Source: a bacterium
GTDB lineage: Bacteria; 4484-113; JAFGCY01
Direction: 5' to 3'
Length of the DNA: 64,000 nucleotides
Assembly (NCBI GenBank): GCA_016932385.1
Contig: JAFGCY010000065.1
Location: 1 to 64,000, forward strand
Position 1 is the stretch's first letter, and each line of letters starts with the position of its first letter. Both the position numbers and the translations under genes were made by a program. Under the pieces are notes generated by a model. That model was not told the DNA's origin. It was given only the letters and a program-made list of their open reading frames with translations, and did no database searches. This document shows, piece by piece, positions 56,282 to 64,000 of the stretch.

Positions 56282-59200
56282 ATGGAAATACCGTTTCAAG
56301 TTGACAAGTTTCATTTCAATAACCATCTGGGTGCGGATTACATCGGCGACCGGTTCTCCGGTTTCAGCCTCGAGGACCAGAGCAAGGTCCTGTGCATCCT
56401 GTTCGACGAGGAGCACGTCAGCGCGGATCAGATCGAGGAGCTGCAGCGGGTGACGCTGATCCTCGCGCAGCAGCAGCATGACAGCGTGCTGCAGCCGCTG
56501 GCCTGGGGCCGGCACGACGGGCGCCATTACGCCGTCTTTCCGGATTTCGGCCGCCCGTTGGCCAGCTATGAGAATCTCAAACCGCTGCCGCCGGCGGAGT
56601 TGCTGATGATCCTGCGTCGGCTGCTTAGAGCCCTGTGTTTCGCCGAAGGCAAGGATATTTTCGCGCATCAGTCGGTCCGGCCCGCGACGATCGCCATCGC
56701 GCTGGAGACCAGTGACGTCAAGCTCGGGTTTTACGGCTACCCGATGGTCGACCTGGCGGCGGATATCCGCGCCACGGGCGACTCGGACGGCCTGCTGGAG
56801 TACTTCCCGCCCGAGGAAGTCACTTCGCTGGTGCTGGCGCCGCAGCAGTACGACCTGTACGCCCTGGGGCTGATTACGCTGGAGTTGGCGACGAGCCAAT
56901 CGGCGCTGGAGCTGCTGAGCCCCGAGGATCGGCTGGAATCTGAAAAACTGCGCGCGCGGATCGCGGAGCAGGGCCATTTGCCGCTGCCGGTCCAGGAGCT
57001 GATCTATAAACTGCTGACGCCGGTGCTGGACGAACGCTACGCGGACTACCAGACCGCGCTCGATGATGTGGCGCAACTGGCCGGCGACGAGGAAAAGGGC
57101 CTCAGCTTCCAGACCTTTATCCTCGATACGCTGATCAACGGCCGGTTCAAGCTGGGCGAGGAAATCGCCCGCGGGCGCTTCAGCCAGGTGTTCTCCGCGG
57201 TTGATTTACAGGACGGTAACGACATCCCCTGCGTCGTCAAGCTGATCGACCTGCGCAACCACCCCGAGATGACGGAGGTCTTCCGCACGCGCTTCAAGCA
57301 GATGCTGATGGTGCACCACGATCATCTGCTCGATGTGTACGACGTTGGCATCCACTTCGAGAACGGTTATATCGCCACCGAAGCCGGCATGCTCAGTCTG
57401 GAGGACCTGTTGATCAGGCGCGGCACCCTGCCGCTGACCGACGCCGGTCGCGTGATCTTCCAGCTCTGCAAGGCGCTCGAGGGCCTGCAGTTCAACCAGA
57501 TCGACTACCACGGCGCGATCAAGCCCAGCAATGTCTTTCTGACGCACGACCTGCGGACGGTCAAGCTGGGCGATGCCGTGACCGGCGACTATTTCCTGAA
57601 AAACGGCAACCTGAACAACACCAGCGCGGAGTACTTCAACCCCGAGTTCATCAATAACACCAAGTGCGACGCGCGCAGCGATATCTATAACCTGGGCATC
57701 CTGTTCTTCGAAATGATGGTCGGCCACCCGCCGTTCAGCTTCAAGATCGAGCAGGAGATCATCGAGGACCACCTGCGCGTCAGCGCCGCCACGCGCGTGG
57801 ACGCCGCCCTGATCAGCCCCGAAGCCAAAGAGATCATCCTGCGTATGCTGGAGAAGAATCCCGGTGTGCGCTATCAGAAGGTCAGCGAACTGCGCGAGGA
57901 CTTGACGGTCCTGCTGGGCTACGACAAAAAGGAACAGGTCGAGATCCCCAACCTGTACTTCGATTTCGCCGAGTTGAACATGGTCGGCAAGAATGCCCGC
58001 GAGAAGAGCGAGGAGACGCTGGCGATCCGCCTGCCCGCGGTGCACAACCGCGCCCGCGGTGCGGTCGCGCTGCTGGTCGGCCACGGCAAGGCCACCGGCG
58101 ATGCGGCACGGGCCTCCAGCTCCGCCCTGAGCGCGATCCGCGAAATGCTGTTCAATCCCGGCAGCGTCTCGGCGGAGTTCACCAAGCTGCAAAAGGCCGA
58201 CCCGGAGGAATTCCTCTGCCTGCTGCTCACGCAGCTCAACCAGCGCATGTACCGCGAGGCCTTCGGCGCCGGCAAGACCAAAAGTTACGGCCTCTCCGCG
58301 ATCATCGGGATCGTGCAGGAGAACACGCTGTACCTGGTCCATACCGGCGAAGTCTCGCATTCGCTGCTGCATCAAGGCGACTTGATCGACATCGTCAACG
58401 ATAAGTGGACGGTCAGCGACGAGCTGACGCTCGGCAACATCGACAACGCGCTCAGCGACGAGGTGCACAAGAAACTGGGCTTTGGCGAGATGTTCCAGGT
58501 CTCGCGGCTGAAGCGGCGGCTCAAGGACGGTGACCAGTTGCTGATGCTGTCACGGGCCCTGACCGAGACCCTCTCGATCAGCGAGATCAAGGAGCTGGTC
58601 ACCAGTTCCAGCGAGCCGGCCCAGGCCGTCGAGCTGGTGCGCAGCGACTCGATCCGCCGCCGCCTGGAGGGCACGATCAGCTGCGTGCTGCTGAACATCG
58701 GCAATGTCGTGGCCTATGCCGAGGAGAGCATCAGCCACGCCAAGAAGGGCATGCTGGCGCGCAACTTCCTGGCCCAGGGCGATACTTTCCTGCATGACGG
58801 CCGGATCGAAGAAGCGATTGAGCAGTACTCGCAGGCGCTGGAGATCAACCCGAACTTCGCGATCATCCACCACCAGCTGGGCGTGGCCTATTCGCGCAAA
58901 GGATTGATGAGCTATGCGCTGAGCTGCTTCGAACGAGCCATCGAGCTGAACCGCAAACTGGCCGCCAGCTATATCGAGATGGCCCGCATCCTCGACCAGC
59001 AGCGCCGCCAGCGCGAAATCCTGCCGCTGCTGCGCGAGGCCGTGGCCAGCGGCTGCCGCGACGGCGACCTCTACGCCCTGTTGGCCCACGAGTTGATCCG
59101 CGTGCGCAACTATGACGAGGCGATCCTGTACGCCTCGTACGCGCTCGAGGACGATCCGTCGCATCCGACGGCCTTCCGCGACCGTATCGTCGCGACCAAA

Positions 59201-59314
59201 CGGCGCAACGCGCTGGACACCAAGCTGTTGCGCATGTTCGGCTCGCGCCAGCGGCTGGCCGATGACCGCAAGACCAAGATCATCGAGGCCCATGAAGCCG
59301 GCGAGGATGAATAG
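56282..59314 (+). CDS. multidomain protein: two degenerate Ser/Thr kinase-like domains, degenerate PP2C-like domain, TPR repeats
   Basis: GEEIARGRFSQVFSAVD...CVVKLIDL...YHGAIKPSNVFL...VKLGDAV; GHGKATGDAARASS...GLSAIIGIV; TPR EEAIEQYSQALEINPNFAIIHHQLGVAYSRKG. Confidence 0.8.
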   Translation: MEIPFQVDKFHFNNHLGADYIGDRFSGFSLEDQSKVLCILFDEEHVSADQIEELQRVTLILAQQQHDSVLQPLAWGRHDGRHYAVFPDFGRPLASYENLKPLPPAELLMILRRLLRALCFAEGKDIFAHQSVRPATIAIALETSDVKLGFYGYPMVDLAADIRATGDSDGLLEYFPPEEVTSLVLAPQQYDLYALGLITLELATSQSALELLSPEDRLESEKLRARIAEQGHLPLPVQELIYKLLTPVLDERYADYQTALDDVAQLAGDEEKGLSFQTFILDTLINGRFKLGEEIARGRFSQVFSAVDLQDGNDIPCVVKLIDLRNHPEMTEVFRTRFKQMLMVHHDHLLDVYDVGIHFENGYIATEAGMLSLEDLLIRRGTLPLTDAGRVIFQLCKALEGLQFNQIDYHGAIKPSNVFLTHDLRTVKLGDAVTGDYFLKNGNLNNTSAEYFNPEFINNTKCDARSDIYNLGILFFEMMVGHPPFSFKIEQEIIEDHLRVSAATRVDAALISPEAKEIILRMLEKNPGVRYQKVSELREDLTVLLGYDKKEQVEIPNLYFDFAELNMVGKNAREKSEETLAIRLPAVHNRARGAVALLVGHGKATGDAARASSSALSAIREMLFNPGSVSAEFTKLQKADPEEFLCLLLTQLNQRMYREAFGAGKTKSYGLSAIIGIVQENTLYLVHTGEVSHSLLHQGDLIDIVNDKWTVSDELTLGNIDNALSDEVHKKLGFGEMFQVSRLKRRLKDGDQLLMLSRALTETLSISEIKELVTSSSEPAQAVELVRSDSIRRRLEGTISCVLLNIGNVVAYAEESISHAKKGMLARNFLAQGDTFLHDGRIEEAIEQYSQALEINPNFAIIHHQLGVAYSRKGLMSYALSCFERAIELNRKLAASYIEMARILDQQRRQREILPLLREAVASGCRDGDLYALLAHELIRVRNYDEAILYASYALEDDPSHPTAFRDRIVATKRRNALDTKLLRMFGSRQRLADDRKTKIIEAHEAGEDE

Positions 59315-59359
59315 CCGCGGTCTAGCCGGGCCGGCGGACGGCGCTTTATAATCTTGCTG

Positions 59360-60175
59360 ATGAGTCAAGGCAAGAGTTCACCGTTGCTGGTGCTGGTGGT
59401 GGTCGTGATCGCCCTGGCGGCCGGCGGCGGCGCGTTTTTCGGAGTGCGCCTGCTGGGCAGCCCGGCACCGCTAGGAGTGCCGCTGCCTGCGGTGCCGTCG
59501 CTGTACACGATCATTCCGCGCGAGGACATCGATCAGACCAGCGTCCTGCAGCGCCGCCTGCCGGAAGTGTTGCTGGAGATGTTCGCCGATCAGCCCGACG
59601 GCGCGCCGCCCCTGCGCCACAGCGTGCGTTGCGATATGGCCGATTTCGATATCGCGCATCCCTACGGCACGACCTCAATGCTGATGAGCCCCGAAGAGGC
59701 CAGCGAGACCGGCGCGTTGATGAAGGCCGAGCTGATGTACGACCAGCCGCTCAAGAAGATCATCTACCAGGCGCCGATCCGCCAGGCCGGCGAATCGGTC
59801 ACCACCTTCGTCTCGCGCTCGCGGCATGAGCTGGAGCGCCGGGGCGCCAAGTTCTACCAGCCCACCGAGCCCCTGGTTCTCAACGGCTACCGGCTGGAGC
59901 ACTATGAATACAACATCGAGCTGGAAGACGGAACGGTCGTGTCGCACTTCCAGTATTTCGGGCCGTTCGGCGAACGGCGGATCCTGCTAATCGATTTCAT
60001 GACCGATCCGGAGCTGCACGAGGCCGCCCGACCGCTGGTGCACAAGATCATGAATTCGTTTACGCCGGGCTGGCAGATCAAGCTGGATGCGCAGAAATAC
60101 GATGCGAGCTACGTCGGGCCGCTTCAGGCAGAGGAAGCGGCGGAAGCGCCGGTGGACGGCGCCGTTGCGCAATAA
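59360..60175 (+). CDS. membrane-anchored hypothetical protein
   Basis: N-terminal hydrophobic segment; TATAAT-N7-ATG upstream. Confidence 0.65.
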   Translation: MSQGKSSPLLVLVVVVIALAAGGGAFFGVRLLGSPAPLGVPLPAVPSLYTIIPREDIDQTSVLQRRLPEVLLEMFADQPDGAPPLRHSVRCDMADFDIAHPYGTTSMLMSPEEASETGALMKAELMYDQPLKKIIYQAPIRQAGESVTTFVSRSRHELERRGAKFYQPTEPLVLNGYRLEHYEYNIELEDGTVVSHFQYFGPFGERRILLIDFMTDPELHEAARPLVHKIMNSFTPGWQIKLDAQKYDASYVGPLQAEEAAEAPVDGAVAQ

Positions 60176-60242
60176 AGGATCGCCGAACCAGATGGCGATT
60201 CCTGCGTCTATTATTGAAGGTATCCTGCCGGGGAGTGGAAGT

Positions 60243-61412
60243 ATGTTGTACAGCAGATTAGCAGTGCTGGCGCTGGCCGTCATGCTGTTGGGCGTCGGCC
60301 GGGCGGCGGCCCAGGATCCAGGACTGGATGTCGAGGACGTTGATAACGTGCGCGACCAATGGATTCGCGCCAATTTCCTCACCGTGGACTGCCCGTTGCA
60401 TTCGATGCAGCCCAAGCTGACCAACCTCAAGCGCTCCTGGCGGACCGACACCGAAGATCTGATCGGGAGGTTCCTGGGCGACCGCGAGACGATCATGAAG
60501 GAAGAGCGCATCGAGAGCCCGACCTGGGGCCGCGGTACGCGCTACAAGAGCGGCACGGTGCTCTACCTCTACGACAAGGAAATGGCCGTCCCGCAGGAGA
60601 TCGGCCAGCTGGCCAAGGAGATCGAGGTCGTCCCCTCCTTTCTGGACGTTTTCAATAACGGGTTTACCTACATCAACAACATTCCGCATACGGCGGTCTA
60701 CGCGACGGACGTGAAGATCACCAGCGAGACCAGCGCGGATGTCTCCTACCACAACGTCTACGAGGCGGCCGAAGGCCAGGCCTCGGCCGAGAAGCTGATC
60801 AGCGACATGTTCGGCCCGTTGAGTGTTCCCGCTGGCTTCCAGCCGGCGGTGCAGACCTTGATCCAGGACTTCGGCGAGCGCCTATTCGTCTATCACGCGC
60901 GTCCGGAGTACATCACCGAGTACAACGTCTACGAGTACGAGCTGGTGGCGGATGATCCGAACAATCCGCGCCGCCACGTGATCGGCACGCAGCCGGTTTC
61001 GGTCCCGGTCTGGGATGTCAAGGTCCACCTGATGCTGGATGGCGAAAAGCTGCTGGCCGGCATGGAGTATTACTGGGACGGCAACCTGCAGGCCGTCGGG
61101 GAGCCCAAGGAGTGCATCCAGGCCGGCATCGCCGTGGTGACGGCCCGTGAGTTGCTGTACGAATACTTCAACGAGGAACCGCCGCTGCTGACCGTGAAGA
61201 ACCTGAGCCTGGGCTTCATTCAGGACCGCAGCGATCCCAATACGCTGATTCCGGTCTGGTTGTTCGACGCCTGGTATACGGAAACGGTGACGATGGACGC
61301 GGAGAACCTGACCGATGCCCCGCCGCTGACCAGTCCGTACGCGCGTAACGTGGTGTCCGTGCCGCTGCCTTTCGCGATCAACGCGCTGACCAAGGAATTG
61401 ATCGTCCTGTAG
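60243..61412 (+). CDS. secreted hypothetical protein
   Basis: Signal peptide MLYSRLAVLALAVMLLGVGRAAAQ; SD-like GGGGAG; no family recognised. Confidence 0.65.
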   Translation: MLYSRLAVLALAVMLLGVGRAAAQDPGLDVEDVDNVRDQWIRANFLTVDCPLHSMQPKLTNLKRSWRTDTEDLIGRFLGDRETIMKEERIESPTWGRGTRYKSGTVLYLYDKEMAVPQEIGQLAKEIEVVPSFLDVFNNGFTYINNIPHTAVYATDVKITSETSADVSYHNVYEAAEGQASAEKLISDMFGPLSVPAGFQPAVQTLIQDFGERLFVYHARPEYITEYNVYEYELVADDPNNPRRHVIGTQPVSVPVWDVKVHLMLDGEKLLAGMEYYWDGNLQAVGEPKECIQAGIAVVTARELLYEYFNEEPPLLTVKNLSLGFIQDRSDPNTLIPVWLFDAWYTETVTMDAENLTDAPPLTSPYARNVVSVPLPFAINALTKELIVL

Positions 61413-61426
61413 GGCTGGACCGCCGT

Positions 61427-61927
61427 TCAGGCCAGCGTATCCACGCGCACCGGCTCGTCTTCCTCCGGCGCATCGTCCTCTCCGGAAGACTGGTCTTCAG
61501 CCGGCTGGTCGTTCGCTTCAGTGGCCGGCTGGTGGTGGCCGTTCGGGCTATCCTCCACGGGGGTCGGCAGGTCGACCTGGGCGTGGTTGCCGTTCTGTTT
61601 CACGCTGTCCTGGGCATTGTGGACCTCGGCGCTGACGCGCGCCGTGGTGGAGATCGATACCAAGTCGTTCAGCAGCGGCGCGCTGGGAACGCCGCCCGTG
61701 ATCGAGACGGTATCCGCCGGCTGCGGGGGCTCCGGTTGCCTGTCCTTGCGCTGGTCCTGCTCGTCCTGGTCTTCCAGGTCGGCTTCCAGGAGCTCTTGGA
61801 AGACCTCTTCGGTTTGCGGCCGGCGGCGGCGCTCCTGTTCGCTGCCCGTGCGCTCGATCCTGAGCCCCTTGATCTGCTGTATCCGGTCGACTTCCATGGT
61901 AAATCCAATATTGCTACTGCTCACCAT
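61427..61927 (-). CDS. hypothetical charged/low-complexity protein
   Basis: ORF only; start may be internal (61897). Confidence 0.4.
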   Translation of the reverse strand: MVSSSNIGFTMEVDRIQQIKGLRIERTGSEQERRRRPQTEEVFQELLEADLEDQDEQDQRKDRQPEPPQPADTVSITGGVPSAPLLNDLVSISTTARVSAEVHNAQDSVKQNGNHAQVDLPTPVEDSPNGHHQPATEANDQPAEDQSSGEDDAPEEDEPVRVDTLA

Positions 61928-61994
61928 GTATATCGGCGCGGGTTGGACCTGGTTGAGCGCAAGCTTAACTTGGACTTAACTCGGGCAGCTGGAG

Positions 61995-62666
61995 TTATGG
62001 GGCTAACAGCTGGCGCAGGCGATTGGCGATTCGCTCTGCGGCCTCGTCCGGCGACAAGTTGATCCCCTCCTCGGCCAAGCCCGTCAGGAAACCGGCATGG
62101 TCGACGCCGGGCCGGTCGGGGGGGATGGGCAGGTAGCGCTCGATCGCTGCCAGCGGGCAGCGGAACATGATCGTGCCGTGGTGCAGCACGGTGGTACTGG
62201 CGATCCGCTGGGCGTTGCCGCTGATTTTCCGCCCGTTCAGGCTGATGTCGCTGATCCCCGTGGCGGAGTAAATCCCGCCGGCGTCCGCCAGCGCACCGAT
62301 CACCAGCTGGCGGAAGAACGCGATATAGCGCGAGGTGGTCGCCAGGCCGTCCAGGCCCGTGGCGCGGCAGATCTCGTCCAGGGCCGTGCGCGGCAGGATG
62401 AACGAGTAATTGAGCACATCGCGGTCCAGATAGACGGTGCCGCCACCGGAACAGCGCTTGAGCACCGGCAGGCCGTCGGCGCTGGCGCGGTCGGTGTGCA
62501 CCCACTTCGCCGGCTCGTTGCTGCTGCCCAGCACGACGCAGGGATCGCATACGTAGAACAGGCACCAGCCGTGCGCGGCGATGCGGGCTTGATCGAACCG
62601 TTGGCGTTCATGGGCCAGATGATCCTCGATCGAGTAACCCGGCAGCTGCTCTACTGTGAGTTCCAC
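61995..62666 (-). CDS. lipoate-protein ligase A family protein
   Basis: CVVLGSSNEPAKWV, VLKRCSGGGTVYLDRDVLNYSFIL, GNAQRIASTTVLHHGTIMF. Confidence 0.88.
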   Translation of the reverse strand: MELTVEQLPGYSIEDHLAHERQRFDQARIAAHGWCLFYVCDPCVVLGSSNEPAKWVHTDRASADGLPVLKRCSGGGTVYLDRDVLNYSFILPRTALDEICRATGLDGLATTSRYIAFFRQLVIGALADAGGIYSATGISDISLNGRKISGNAQRIASTTVLHHGTIMFRCPLAAIERYLPIPPDRPGVDHAGFLTGLAEEGINLSPDEAAERIANRLRQLLAP

Positions 62667-62667
62667 G

Positions 62668-64000
62668 TTAACCGGCGGGTTGCGCCTCGTAATACAGGAT
62701 TACCGGCGAGCGGTCGACGGTGACGGTTTTGTCCTGCAACCCGGCGATTTTAAGATAGCCGCCGGCGTCGATGTAGGCCCGGCTCATATGGCGGCAGGAC
62801 GGCGGCACGGTGACGTTCACCGGCCGGTAGCTCTGGCTGTAGAGCACCAGGCTCTCGCGCGGCCCGTCGCTGAAGCGCGCCAGCTCGACGCCCTCCGGCA
62901 GTTGCCAGTCCCCGGCGATCGCCGGCTGCGCCTCGCAGGCCATCCCGCCGGTCATCTGTCTGAACAGCACGAAGTCGCGCATGTTCGTGTTCATCTCGGC
63001 CCAGGTGTGGGCGGCGATGAAGAAGTGCAGGTTGGCGGGGCGCACGACGATGAAAATCTGCTGCTTGCCGCGCTTGACCACTTCCATCACGTCGGCGATG
63101 TCTTCGACGGTCAGGTCGATCCAGGCCGAGCGGTCCGTGCCCGACTGGCTGGCGTAGGTCCAGGGGTAGGGCAGCTCGGGCGGGGGTGGCGCGTAATACA
63201 CGTCGCCCGGCAACACCAGGCCCGACAGCCGGGCCAGACGGACATACGTGTGCAGTTCGTTCCAAGTGTAATGCTCCAGGTCGCCGACCATGGCCAGGAA
63301 GTAATAGCGCGGCTCGGGCAGCGGCCCGGTCGTCGCCACCGGCGGCTGGAAGGGCTGGAACTGCTCCGCGTCGAGGCTGGCCGGCGGCGTCCAGAGCGTC
63401 TCCGGGTTGTCCATGTCGACCAGATCGACCACGCGGAAGGACATCCGCGGCAGGTCTCTCGCCGGCGCGGGTGGTTCCGCGACGGGCAGGGCGGGGGGTG
63501 TTTCCTCCGCCGGAACCACTTCCAGCCAGGACTGCGCATTGGCGTTGTCCGCCGGCTCGGCCGGGGCGGACTCCACCGGCAGCAGGGGTTCGGCGCGGCC
63601 CGGCGGCAGGATCAGCTCCTCGCCCTCCGGCAACACCGGCAGCTCGGGCGCCGGTTCGACCGGCGTGTCCTCGATCGCAATGGCTTCCGGTGCGGCCTGC
63701 ATGGTCTCGATCTGTTGGATCGGCTCGGAATACGGCGCGGCCCGTCGTGGCTCCACCAAGTGCAGTCGGTTCTGACCGCCTTGCCGGAAGACCCGGTTCA
63801 GTTCCTGGGCGGTGCCGAAGTTGGTGTAGACCACCAGCGTATCCGGCTCGGCTGCCGCCGGCGCGGTCGCGGGGGATGCCGCCGGCGGTTCGGTCCGCAG
63901 GGCGACCCGGCCGTCACCACCGGTCAGCGCTGCGCTGTGCGCGTTGGCGCGCACCCAGGACCAGAGCACGTGGCCGCGGTCGGCGGGCGTGCGGTTCTCC
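62668..64000 (-). CDS. hypothetical Pro/Ala-rich protein, probably truncated at the window edge
   Basis: Frame remains open to 64000 beyond the listed GTG at 63969. Confidence 0.55.
   Translation of the reverse strand, partial: ENRTPADRGHVLWSWVRANAHSAALTGGDGRVALRTEPPAASPATAPAAAEPDTLVVYTNFGTAQELNRVFRQGGQNRLHLVEPRRAAPYSEPIQQIETMQAAPEAIAIEDTPVEPAPELPVLPEGEELILPPGRAEPLLPVESAPAEPADNANAQSWLEVVPAEETPPALPVAEPPAPARDLPRMSFRVVDLVDMDNPETLWTPPASLDAEQFQPFQPPVATTGPLPEPRYYFLAMVGDLEHYTWNELHTYVRLARLSGLVLPGDVYYAPPPPELPYPWTYASQSGTDRSAWIDLTVEDIADVMEVVKRGKQQIFIVVRPANLHFFIAAHTWAEMNTNMRDFVLFRQMTGGMACEAQPAIAGDWQLPEGVELARFSDGPRESLVLYSQSYRPVNVTVPPSCRHMSRAYIDAGGYLKIAGLQDKTVTVDRSPVILYYEAQPAG

Noticed and set aside
57206-58468. 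420-aa minus-strand ORF
   Set aside because: Shadow of the pseudokinase/PP2C/TPR gene; no domain seen.
1-64000. CRISPR arrays, prophage genes, rRNA operons, transposases
   Set aside because: No regularly spaced repeats, phage structural genes, rRNA-like sequence or transposase motifs recognised; the only defence-like locus is the AbiE-type TA pair.

Overview
The 64 kb window is a chromosomal segment from a GC-rich, flagellated bacterium that appears diderm (many lipoproteins, a MacA/YjbH-type envelope). I cannot assign a taxon from sequence alone. Left to right it holds: tandem PQQ-propeller lipoproteins; a flagellar run (flbD-fliM-fliY/N-cheY-fliO-fliP, minus strand); pfkA; a SAM methyltransferase; an AbiEi/AbiEii-type toxin-antitoxin pair; and scpA, an M50 protease, cca, pspC, jag, yidC, yidD, rnpA and rpmH. 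Next comes an accessory region (about 20.7-29 kb) with three paralogous membrane proteins, a subtilase lipoprotein, three tandem small lipoproteins and a two-domain chagasin-like inhibitor. This is followed by a split CHAD pair with Ppx/GppA, a YjbH-like protein, Ig-like and cohesin/dockerin-like lipoproteins, tsaC-prmC-prfA, a DUF1385 protein, rpmE, a LarA homologue with a cupin, a GAF/HD-GYP protein, tandem large pseudopilins, a class I aldolase, a CsoR-family repressor, tRNA-Ile(GAU), a MacA/MacB-like adaptor with two permeases, apbE, a 1010-aa multidomain pseudo-kinase/pseudo-phosphatase/TPR protein, and a lipoate ligase. The most unusual signals are: (1) a subtilase plus three-lipoprotein block flanked by ~120 bp imperfect direct repeats that duplicate the junction between neighbouring genes; (2) a protein with two kinase-like and one PP2C-like domain, all apparently lacking catalytic residues; (3) a CHAD domain split into two overlapping genes next to ppx; (4) a recurrent TANNNT-N6-start arrangement suggesting many leaderless mRNAs. 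All calls are by eye from the sequence and ORF track; no homology search was run.
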